DNA from: Orychophragmus violaceus
Taxonomy: Eukaryota; Streptophyta; Magnoliopsida; Brassicales; Brassicaceae
Length of the DNA stretch: 64,000 nucleotides
Direction of reading: 5' to 3'
Assembly: GCA_030180135.1 (NCBI GenBank)
Contig: CM058237.1
Span: 42,863,126 to 42,927,125 of the forward strand
Within the stretch, counting starts at the first letter, position 1, and each line of letters begins with the position of its first letter. The notes below the pieces were generated by a model that did not search any database, had not been told where the DNA came from, and saw nothing but the letters and a program-made list of their open reading frames with translations. Positions 9,809 through 19,765 of the stretch are shown here, piece after piece. Position numbers and translations under genes: made by a program.

Positions 9809-12668
9809 TCAGTGAAAAAACTTTTTAAGGTTGATGATATTCCAGGGTCGTAGTTCAGGTTTCTGGGTTTCCACCGACTTGAGTCGGTAGACCCCGTCCT
9901 TCACAACATCAGTGACCTGGTAAGGACCTTCCCACTTTGCTCCTAACTTTCCAGCGTGTTCTTCCTTTTTATGGTCGAACACTTTCCGTAAGACGAGCTC
10001 GCCTACTTGAAACCTTTGAGTTTTAATTCTGGAATCATAGTAGCGAGTTGCGGCTTGTTGGTAGTTCTGGATTCGAGCTAGTGCGAGGTTCCTCCTTTCG
10101 TCGACGAGAGCGAGCTCGTCCGTTATCATCATGTTGTTAAGTTCCTCTTGGCGTGGGCATTCTTCTTTGCGGATGCTTGACACGAGGATTTCGGCTGGTA
10201 CTACCGCCTCGATTCCATAAGCCAGCGAAAAAGGAGTCTCGCCGGTGGATTTGCGGGGGGTAGTCCGGTAAGCCCAGAGTACGGCTGGAAGCTCGTCGCT
10301 CCAGCTTTTTTTGCACTCATTGAGTCTTTTCTTGAGGCTATTCATGATTGCCTTGTTAGCTGCTTCTGCCAGTCCGTTTCCTTGAGGATAGCAGGGCGTT
10401 GAGTAAGTCAGCTTTATGTTCCAGGTTCTACAGAACTCCTTGAACATGTTTGATATGAATTGCGATCCGTTATCGGTGACGATCTTGTGGGTAGTCCATG
10501 TCGGCACACGATGTTTCGCCAGACGAACTCCTTAACGTGAACGTCTTTGACCTTTTGGTATGATTCCACTTCAATCCACTTAGTGAAGTAGTCTGTCATC
10601 ACTAATAAGTGTGTAGCTTTCTTTTTGCTGGATACGACTAAAGGTCCCACGATGTCCATTCCCCATCGCATGAATGGGTATGGCGATGAGATAGAGGAGA
10701 GTTTCTCCGATGCTTGGTGGATAATCGGGGCATGCTTTTGGCACTTGTCGCATTTTCTGGAAAAAGATTTGCATTCGGTGGCCATTATTGACCAGAAATA
10801 GCCTTGCCTTTTGATTCGTACGGCCAGGGCTCGTCCTCCAGAATGGCTTCCGCAGGATCTGTCGTGGGCCTGCGTGATCATGGCTAGGGCTTGCTTTTTA
10901 TCGAGGCATTTGAGGTACGGTCCGGAGAGACTTCTTTTAAAGAGCTCTCCTTGCGTGACGCAGTACCTTGCACTTTGCGTCTTAAGTTTCGGCGCCTCCC
11001 ATTTGTCGTCGGGGACTTCGCCATTTGTAATGTATCGAATGATCGGAGTTCTCCAATCTTCGTCATCGTTAGGCTCAGGTCCTTGACTGGTGGATGCAGC
11101 TTGGATTGGTCCATCGGGGACGTTCGCGACGTACACGGCGATTCTTGGATCGAGATCATCATCGATCTCGATGATGTTGCGACTGGTGTCCTTGGGGCGT
11201 TCCTTGTGTTCGACATCGTCCTTTATGGTAGGCTCGTCCTCTTTCAAGGACAGAGCTTTCAGGGCTATGTCGATACTTGGTTTTTCGATCCCCTCGACTG
11301 GTATGATCCTTTTGAGGTTAGGATCTGATGTCGACGCTAGAGCGGCCAGGGCACCGGCTACGGTGTTTTCCCCTCGCGGGATCCGTGTTAGATCAAAGAA
11401 TTCGATCTGTTCGGCGAGCGTACGGACTACCTGTAGGTATGCTTCCATTCGTTCGTCTTTGGCCTCGTAGTCGCCATGATATTGGCTCGTGACCAATTGG
11501 GAATTACTAAAGGCGTCTACTTCTCGGGCTCCTATCGCTATTGCTAGTCTGAGCCCGGCTATTAACGCTTCGTATTCTGCTTCGTTATTTGATGCGGCGA
11601 AACCCAGTCTGAATGACTGTTTTAATACTTCGCTCGTGGGGGAGACCAGTTTTACTCCGACTCCGGATCCTTGCCTCGAGGAAGCTCCATCGACGTAGAG
11701 TTTCCATCTCTTGGCTGAGGTCGGGTCGAGTTCGATGGTCGGAGGGAGTTCAATTATGAAATCGGCCAGCACTTGCGCTTTTAGGCACGTCCGAGCCTTG
11801 TACTCTATGTCATACTCGCTGAGTTCGATAGCCCATTTGACCAGTCGACCCAACTGGCTTGGACTGTGAAGGATGGTTCTCAGCGGTTGAGAGGTCATCA
11901 CTATGATTGAGTGCGATTGGAAGTATGGTCGGAGTTTCCGAGCTGATGTCACCAATGCCAAAGCGAGTTTTTCCATGGCGGGGTATCTGGTTTCGGCATC
12001 GATTAAGGTCTTGCTGATGTACTACACTGGCCGTTGTTCAATTTGTTCTTCGCGAACCAGGACTCCACTTACGGCTGCCGTAGAAACGGCTAGGTAGAGG
12101 TAGAGGGGTTCCCCTTCTACTGGTTTCGCCAGTATAGGTGGTTCGCTTAGATAATACTTGAGCTGGGCGAACGCTTCTTCGCACTTTTCGTCCCATAGGA
12201 ACTTCTTGTTCACTTTGAGCAAGTGATAGAAGGGTAGACATTTATCAGTCGAACCTCGAGATGAAGCGGTTCAAAGCAACTATTTTGCCAGTCCGGCGCT
12301 AGACTTCTCGTGTTGTTCTGGGAGATTTCATCTCTATAAATGTTGCGATCTGTTTGGGGTTCGCTTCGATCCCTCTTTCGGTCACTAGGTAACCAAGGAA
12401 TTCTCCTGAGGGGACCCCGAAGGTGCACTTTGTTGGGTTGAGTTTCATCCCATATTTGTTGAGAATGATAAAGCATTCTTTTAGCTGGGGGATATGGTCT
12501 TCGTACTTGGAAGATTTGACCAACATATCGTCGATGTAGACTTCCATGGTTTTACCCAGGAGTCATGAAAACATCTTGTTGACAAGGCGTTGGTAAGTCG
12601 CTCCTGCGTTTTTTAGTCCGAAGGGCATGACTTTGTAGCAGTACGTGCCTCAACCAGTTATGAACGAA
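9809..12668 (-). pseudogene. pol: Gypsy-1 pol, 3' part: RT palm to integrase
   Basis: From 12668 downward, the reading shows the end of the reverse transcriptase with the YIDD catalytic motif (about 12527-12538), the connection and RNase H region (about 12022-12222), then a second archaeal-type RNase H (about 11330-11710) starting LYVDGASSRQG with AEYEAL. The integrase follows: a His/Cys zinc finger around 10740-10870, MDIVGPL with the first Asp near 10655, TDNGSQF near 10470, and a basic C-terminus ending at 9809. Stops near the YIDD region, a frameshift near 12240 and another near 10500 inactivate it. In the second RNase H the usual SDSQL reads SNSQL, so a catalytic Asp is lost. CACTA insertion removed it from the rest of pol. 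Confidence 0.9.
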
Positions 12669-12696
12669 CACTACAAGAAATAGGGGTATTCATAGC
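12669..12696 (+). repeat. CACTA left terminal inverted repeat
   Basis: The 28 bp match the reverse complement of 18472-18499 at 25 positions. The outer 11 bases are CACTACAAGAA in both. Confidence 0.95.
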
Positions 12697-13835
12697 AATA
12701 GAAGATAGCGTTTTTTTTGTTCTGCAATAATACCACTTTTTAATAGCGCTAGAAAAATCACAGTGCTATGGTATACTTGGCGCGGATATTTATTTCATTC
12801 CCGCGTAACTTTTTAAGGCATACTCGCCTCTTATATTGCATTGCCAATCTTAATTGCGCTATCGTAGATAATGGCGGGATAATGAATAATTAGCCCGGTT
12901 AATCTAATTTCGTTTAAGCGCCATTAAAAATTTTTGGGGGAAATGTTTTTTCTTGTTTTCGGCCATACGACCTTTCTCTTTCTCTTCTCACTTTCTCGTT
13001 CTCTTCTCAGTCTCTAAGATCCTTACACTCTCTCTGTCCCTCTACTTCCTCGTCTTCGCCGTGAAAATCTTCAGTGCTCAGAAGTGAATCATCGTCGTCG
13101 GCGCTGTATAATCTGATTTCGCAGGTATGAGTTGAGGTTGAAATTGGGTTTCGATTTTCTGGGTTTATGGTTTCTAACGATTTAGGGTTTCGAATGTCGA
13201 GTAATTACCCAAATCGATTACTAATCTACGCATGCACAAGTTAGAAATATATGTATTTGCTAGGGGTTTTAGGTGAAAACTAGGTTTTCGATTTTACAGT
13301 AGAGAAAATTGATTATCCAATTCCTGTTCTTTGATGAATTTCCTTGTTGCAGATTATACAGATTCGTCCTCGGATAAGATATTTGTGAAATTGGTAAGCT
13401 TTTTATTCCTTTCTCTCTTTTGTAGTCCATTACTGTTTATCTCAAACTCGTTTAACCTTTATCCATTACTTATCTCTTTTTTTTTTGCAGGAATCATTAG
13501 CTCCGGCTGAAAAGTATAAGGTATATATAATCTTCTTTAGTCAAATTTTCGGTTTTAGAATCTGAGATATAGAAAGTTATTTATCTGAGTATTAATCAGT
13601 TTATATTTTTCGTGTTCTTCTGTGACTTTCTTTGTTGCAGATTGCAAAGATCTCTTGTTGCAAAAGGAACCTTTATACTCGTAAGATACAAAAGCCTTTC
13701 TTCCTTTTTATTCTAGTTTCTTCTAAAGTGGTTTAAAAGAGTGAATTTGTTAGTTATCTTAGTGTTTGATCAATGGATTTATGCACATTTATGTATGTAT
13801 AATTGGTGGAAGAGCTGTGGTGTTATTGGTTTATT
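12697..13835 (+). promoter_or_regulatory. CACTA left subterminal region, promoter and probable non-coding 5' exons
   Basis: The first 200 bp contain a few TAGCGC and GCGCTA motifs like the right end. From about 12950 the sequence turns into a CT-rich leader, followed by possible donor and acceptor sites (for example a GCAG-GTATGAG boundary near 13125 and a TTGCAG near 13352) that suggest spliced 5' untranslated exons. No protein is evident before the ATG at 13836. Exact transcription start not visible. Confidence 0.5.
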
Positions 13836-16090
13836 ATGGAGAAGTTATGGGTATGGTTGCCAAGGTATGTACCTCTCGGTCATATTTCTTATAATTTTTT
13901 CAACTTCAACGTCTTTGTCAGACATGTTCACAGTTGCATTTGTTTGTTATATACACAGGAATAGCATTGAGTATGGTGATGGAGCTAGAAATTTTGTGAA
14001 TACAGCAGCAAGCAGTTTGGGTTATCCTACTGAGATTTTTTGTCCATGTGTCGATTGCCGTAATGTTTGCCATCAACCAGTGGATGCAGTTTTCGATCAT
14101 CTGGTTATCAGAGGGATGGATCAGAAATACAAGAGGAAATCAGTGTGGATTATGCATGGAGAGAGAACAGTAGACAATAAGGATGATGGTCAGATTTCTG
14201 GTTTGGAGGCTTATGACTTGTTTAAGACAGCGTATTACGATGGTGAAGGCAGTCCACATTCACCGGATAACAGTGGTTCTCAGTTTGAGGATGGTGAAGA
14301 ATCTGAGTTTAGGAGGAAACTGAATGATGCTGAAACACCACTCTACTCGACGTGTGCCAATTACACGAAGGTTTCTGCAATAATGGGCCTCTACCGCATT
14401 AAAGTGAAGAGTGGGATGTCAGAGAATTTCTTTGACCAGCTTCTGACCATGGTCCATGATATGCTACCTGAAGGTAATGTACTCCCAAAATCAACAGCTG
14501 AGATGAAGAGGTTCTTGAAGGTATTTGGGTTTGGGTATGATCACATTCATGCGTGTAAGAACGACTGTGTTCTTTTCAGGAAGCAGTATGAAAAGATGGA
14601 AAACTGCCCAAGATGCAGTGCTTCTAGATGGGAGATGGATAAGCACAGCGGAATGGTGAAGAAGGGAGTTCCAACAAAGGTCCTTAGGTACTTTCCAGTG
14701 AAGGATAGATTTATGAGAATGTTCAGGTCAAAAAGGATTGCTGAGGAGTTGCGTTGGCATTTTGACAATGCCACTGAAGATGGCACAATGCGACACCCGG
14801 TGGACTCCATTACTTGGACTAAGGTGAATGACAAATGGCCAGACTTCGCTGCTGATCCAAGAAACCTGCGGCTTGGGCTTTCTACAGATGGTATGAACCC
14901 ATTCTCAATCCAGAACACCAAATACAGTACATGGCCAGTCTTATTAGTTAATTATAACATGGCTCCAACTGTTTGTCTGAAGGCAGAGAATATTATGCTG
15001 ACTATGCTGATCCCCGGGCCTACTGCACCAGGCAACAACATCGATGTCTACCTTGAACCATTGATAGATGACTTGAAGGACATGTGGAATGAAGGAATTA
15101 AAGTGTATGACTCGTTTAAGGAAGAAAGATTCACACTCAAAGCTATGCTGTTATGGACTGTAAGTGACTATCCAGCCTTGGGAACTTTGTCAGGATGTAA
15201 AGTGAAGGGGAAACAAGCTTGTAACGTCTGTGGGAAGAATACACCACATAGGTGGCTGAAGTTTAGTAGAAAGTATGTGTACTTGGGTAATAGGAAACGA
15301 CTCAAACCGGGACATCTTTACAGACGCAAAAAAAGATGGTTTGACAACACGATCGAGGAGGGGACTGCAAGTAGAATACAAACCGGAGCAGAAATATTTG
15401 AGGCAATTAAGGATTTCAAGAATGACTTTGAAGGACCATTGGGTAAGGAAAGTAAAAGAAAAAGATCTGAGCTTGATGAAGATGATGTGGTTTCAGAAGA
15501 GGAGTATGAAGAAAGTACAGAGCAATGGAGATGGAAAAAACGGTCAATATTTTTTGACTTGCCATATTGGAAGGTTAGCAGTAGTGTTTCTTATCAAGTA
15601 GAATACTGCTATGTTCATTGAGTACACTACTTTAACTTACACTTTTGATTTATTGTCTTAGGATATGCCTGTACGTCATAACATTGACGTCATGCATGTG
15701 GAGAAGAACCTGTCAGATGCAGTATTGTCTACTCTGATGAATAGTGGTAAATCAAAAGATGGATTGAAGTCAAGAAAAGACTTGGAAGATATGGGAATTA
15801 GAAGGAACTTGCATGTACAGATGCGTGGAAAGAGAACTTACCTACCGCCAGCTTCTTTTTGGTTAACAAAGACAGAAAAAGCTCGTTTTTGCAAGAGGTT
15901 ATCCAACTTTAGAGGGCCAGATGGATACTGTGCTAATATAGCCAATTGTGTTTCAGTTGATCCACCTGTTATTGGTGGGTTAAAGTCGCATGATCATCAC
16001 GTCCTTCTGCAAAATCTACTGCCTGTGTCTTTGAGAGGACTGCTTCCAGAGGGACCAAGAGTTCCACTACTTTTAAGGTTACGCAGTTAA
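13836..16090 (+). pseudogene. TNP2-type CACTA transposase, C-terminally deleted
   Basis: Exon 1 (13836-13864) starts MEKLWVWLP and splices to exon 2 (13959-15573), then exon 3 (from 15662). The N-terminal transposase-associated zinc region has CPCVDCRN and HLVIRGMD. The TNP2 (Transposase_21) core follows, with LSTDGMNPF, the SDYPALGTLSGCKVKGKQAC segment and HNIDVMHVEKN. It would bind the element ends and catalyse excision. After LLPEGPRVPLLLRL the large C-terminal part that normally follows (DUF4218-like) is missing; the next exon at 16155 cannot be joined in frame from the visible donors. The 15939 boundary of the tandem duplication cuts exon 3. I chose ATG 13836 because it restores the family's usual N-terminus. 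Confidence 0.85.
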
Positions 16091-16154
16091 TACTATCTTC
16101 TTTTATAATTCATATACTTGAAGATTTGGATAATAACAATGGTTTCACTTGCAG

Positions 16155-17966
16155 GAAACAAGTGACAAATATAGGGATCTGAGGAAGACTCAGATTCCTC
16201 ACACCACTAGCCGGAAAGGAATGTATCGTCTATCTGTGGAAATGGTATGTGTCTTTCACGTGTATTCCATTTTTAAAGTGTATAATAGATTGTGTTCATA
16301 TACATTTTTTAAGTAATATTTTGTACTTGTAGAAAAAAAAGAGCTCTCAGCCAAGGACTGTGACTAGAAGTAAAGTATGGTTAGCAGGACACACGCACAG
16401 AGATGGGAGACCCGTGAAGCAAGAATTTGCAGAAACAATTGTAAGATTCCATATTTTAAAGTATTATTGCAGAGTCTTAGATGATTTGCTTGAATAACAA
16501 TGTTCTCCAACATTTGTTTCAGGAGAAGATACAATCACTCGATAGTCAAATGGGTTCCACATCCAATGATAATTTAAAAGAAGATGATGTCAGCCAAGTC
16601 CTAGGAAAAGATAAGCAGGGAAGAGTTAGAGGGATGGGAAAAGGGATGAGAATGTATAAGGTTGATTATCTTAATGCAAGAGACTCGCATGTTCAGAAGC
16701 TTGAAGCAAATCAAACTGAACTGCAAACCAAGGTTGAAAGTTTGGAGAAACAATTGCGTGGCTTAGCTGAGAAGAGAGTAAGTTTCACTCTTGTTTTTCA
16801 TGGTTGTCAATGAAATAAGTTTTAACCAAAAAATTTCTTCTTGTTAGGCATACGGTGAAGATGTGGATGCTCAATCTGATGTTTCAAACTTAAGGAAAGG
16901 AGCAGTTCAGTGCAAGATATTAGATTGGTTTGCAGCAGAGGATGTTATTGTCGGGGAAGGAGAATTCTTCTCCTCTGAACCAGACTATAAGATTGGTAAG
17001 ATTCCACTCGGTCCTAACGCGGCGGCGGTGATTGTGAAGTCTGCTACAAACCCTGATGCATTTCTGTGGAGGCCTACCACAACAGTTTACTCAATTGGCG
17101 AAGCTATTGGAACCAAAATTCCATGGCCATGTGACAGAGTGGTTTTGGTCAGAGACAATAGCTCCCCGAGTAAAAATAAGAGTTCAGCTGCCTCGGTAAA
17201 TATTTTCATCTTGTTCTAATTCCAAACTGGTAGCACTGTAATTCTCAAACATTAGATGAATAATATATTTTTGAATCCTTAGGCCTCTGATGAATCAACT
17301 TCGAAATGCAACATCTTTGCTTGGAATGGAACTGGTGAAATTGTTGCAGAGGGTACAATGCGTTCAGTTGACCCACGTGATAAGATTGACGAAGTGCCTC
17401 TGGGTCCTAATGCTGCAATTCTGAAGGTTGATAAGGTTTTGGATCCAGATGCTTTTCTGTGGAGGCCAAGTGCTAAAATGGCAGTGATGGGTGATGCTGC
17501 AAATAACAACATCGCATGGCCACTTGATAAGGTTGAGTTCAGCTCGAAAACACCTTCAGTTTCACCAAGATCATCACCTGCGGTAAAAAACTAAACCTTA
17601 TGCTTTAACTTACTTGTAACTGTGGTTTTTATGTTGCTTTAATGTATTTCTGATTGTTATGGCTTGCAATTTGTGTAACAGAGTACGAGTAACAGCACTG
17701 GAAGCAACAAAGGATCCAAAAAGAAGTGTCTTCTATATGATTGCAGCGGCTCCAAGAAAATTGTCGCAGAAGGCCGCGTTTGTTCAACTGATCCAGCTGA
17801 TCGAGTCCACTTTGTCCCATTAGGACCTAATGCCACCAAGGTTTGGGTGGATGTGGCAAAGATTGGAGATGCTGCAGTGTGGAGACCAAATTCTGAAATT
17901 CAGTTTGTTGCAGATGCTATAGGTACGACCATTGCTTGGCCAAATGATAAACTTAAACTAGTGTGA
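16155..17966 (+). CDS. Second CACTA gene: coiled-coil protein with three one-exon repeats of a plant-transposon domain
   Basis: Six exons join in phase 0: 16155-16244, 16333-16440, 16523-16777, 16848-17195, 17283-17582 and 17682-17966 (TGA), about 461 codons. The early exons resemble the En/Spm-type plant transposase family and include a coiled coil (LEANQTELQTKVESLEKQL). Each of the last three exons encodes one copy of an about 80-residue domain sharing PLGPNA, a WRP core and an IPWP or IAWP motif followed by D and K or R; it resembles the domain annotated as DUF8039 in plant transposon proteins (identification moderate). No start codon is visible for an independent protein, so it may be the downstream part of one transposase transcript. 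It may act as the accessory DNA-binding protein. Confidence 0.72.
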
Positions 17967-18179
17967 TAGGTTTGCTCTTGTTGCTGAAACTTGTTATGTC
18001 TGGAGAATGTTTGCTACTTGATTTTCATTATGTTTATGTTGTTTGGGATACACTATGTGTTGGATCTACTTTGTAATATATTATCAGGTTTCAAAATTGT
18101 ACGATATCCTACTTTGAATTTGGTTTCATTTCTGGAAATACGAAAACATACAAAAGTAGGACCGCTGGAAATCAAATTA

Positions 18180-18471
18180 TAGCACAAACAAATGCTACAA
18201 AAATAAAAATTAATAGCAAAAACCAGAAAAAAAGAATGCTATAAAAAAATGATTAATAGCAATCAAAATCCGCTATTATAATAACTAATTTATAGCAATT
18301 AAAAGGCGCTATTATTAAACATTATATAACAAACAATAAAGCGCTATAATATATGGACAATATAATTGCGCAATAAAAAAGCGCTATCTAAAGTGCGAGA
18401 CTTTCTATAACGGGCGTATACATAGCGGATAAAAAAGCGCTATCTATTTTTCTTATAGCGGATAATGTCGC
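18180..18471. repeat. CACTA right subterminal repeats (GCGCTAT family)
   Basis: This AT-rich block contains at least six GCGCTAT or TAGCGC-type motifs in both orientations, at irregular spacing, ending at the terminal repeat. In En/Spm such subterminal motifs are bound by the element's TNPA protein; here that role is inferred from position and repetition. Only a few related motifs are seen at the left end. Confidence 0.75.
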
Positions 18472-18499
18472 GCTATAGATACCCCTAATTCTTGTAGTG
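18472..18499 (-). repeat. CACTA right terminal inverted repeat
   Basis: Reverse complement begins CACTACAAGAATTAGGGG and pairs with 12669-12696 with three mismatches. The target duplication GAA follows at 18500. Confidence 0.95.
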
Positions 18500-19748
18500 G
18501 AAGTCTTTTCTTGGTCCTCAGGGTTCATTAGTATTTGGTTGTACCCTGAGAAGGCATCCATGAAGGATAGTAGTTGGTGTCCAGCGGTAGCTTCGACCAG
18601 TCGATCGATGTGTGGGAGTGGGAAACTGTCCTTCGGACATGCTTTGTTGAGATCTGTGAAATCTACACAGACTCTCCACTTCCCGTTCTTTTTCTTGACC
18701 ACTACGGGATTTTCCAGCCAGTCGGGGTACTTGACCTCTCTGATCGATCCGATTTTTAGTAACTGATCGACCTCGTCGTTGATGGCTTGAGCTCGCTCCG
18801 GGCCTAGTTTTCGCTGTTTCTGTCTTACCGGTTTGTAGGTTGGGTCGACATTCAGCTCGTGGCTGGTTACGTCGATGTTGATCCCTTTCATGTCTGTTGA
18901 AGACCAGGCAAAGGAGTCGACGTTCTGTTTAAGAAAAGAGACCAATTCATTTTTGACTGGCTCTGTTAGGTCGATTCCAATGCCAACAAGTCTTTCGGGA
19001 TGAGCTTTGTCTATGCAAACTTGGTTCGTGAGGTCCTTTGGGGGTCCTATTTGACTTTGGGTCGTTCGACCTTTTGGTCTGCATGGTGGCGAGCTCCTCC
19101 TCTTTCCATAATTGCTACGCGGGGGATTTCTCAATTTGCTTGTATCCGTTCATGTAGCAATGGCGGGAAATCTTTTGACTTCCGTAAACGGTTTTTACTC
19201 CATTGGGAGTTGGAAATTTTACGCATTGATGGTAGGTCGATGGTACCGCTTTCATGTCATATATCCATGGTCGACCTAGAATTGCGTTGTAGGGAGATGG
19301 CCGATCTACTACTACGAACTATGTCATTCTTCGAACTCCTCCAGCTATTACTGGGGCGAATATAGAGCCCATTTAGTATGTTGTTTCGCCAGCGAACCCT
19401 ACCAGTGGTGTCTTTTCCTCGACGATCTCGGAGTCGTTGAACTCCATCTTTTTGAACGCATCGTAAAAGAGGACATCCACCGAACTTCCTGTGTCGATCA
19501 TTATCCTCGAGAGTTCGACATCTCCCACTACTAGACAAACGAGGAGAGCGTCGTCGTGTGGTTTGTCGAGATTACTTATCTCGCTCTCGTGGAAAGTGAT
19601 TTCGTTGTCTGGACCTAACATTGGGATTTTCCCCCCTTTATCGGTCTCGACTCTTCTTTGAAAGGCTATGATTGAATTGACCGAGTCTCGGCATAGCTTG
19701 GAGCCACCGAAGATTAAGTTGACTCGTTTAGGGGGTATGGCCCGTACA
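18500..19748 (-). pseudogene. pol: Gypsy-1 pol, 5' part: protease and RT N-terminus (duplication copy 1)
   Basis: Minus-strand reading shows an aspartic protease with DTGSSVDV (about 19472-19495), a linker with NAILGRPW-type residues, then reverse transcriptase fingers with WRVCVDFTDLNKACPKDSFP and MDAFSGYNQI. It stops at the CACTA insertion, and the rest continues at 12668. An in-frame TAA lies directly after the protease (GETTY then stop) in both duplication copies, so the lesion predates the duplication. Further frameshifts separate the linker from the RT. Confidence 0.9.
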
Positions 19749-19765
19749 CCCCCCCCCCCCCCCCC
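19749..19765 (-). repeat. Homopolymer C17 (G17 on the coding strand) at the gag-pol boundary
   Basis: Seventeen consecutive C on the plus strand lie where the gag frame ends and the protease frame is already open. The duplicate has 16 at 37137-37152. A run like this changes the reading frame whenever its length changes. It could be a slippage site or simple mutation. Confidence 0.9.

Larger units (their letters stand above)
12669..18499 (+). mobile_element. CACTA (En/Spm-type) DNA transposon inserted in Gypsy-1 RT
   Basis: It is bounded by terminal inverted repeats starting CACTACAAGAA and a perfect 3-bp target duplication GAA (12666-12668 and 18500-18502), as expected for CACTA elements. 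At 5831 bp it carries a TNP2-type transposase gene and a second multi-exon gene on the plus strand, with GCGCTAT subterminal repeats at its right end. It interrupts the gypsy reverse transcriptase just after the motif-A region. The right-hand 2.5 kb is present again at 26105-28655 because of the tandem duplication. Confidence 0.96.

Noticed and set aside
10811..11698. Overlapping plus-strand open frames of up to 145 codons
   Set aside because: They lie antisense to the conserved RNase H and integrase of Gypsy-1 and show no domain; they are shadows of pol.
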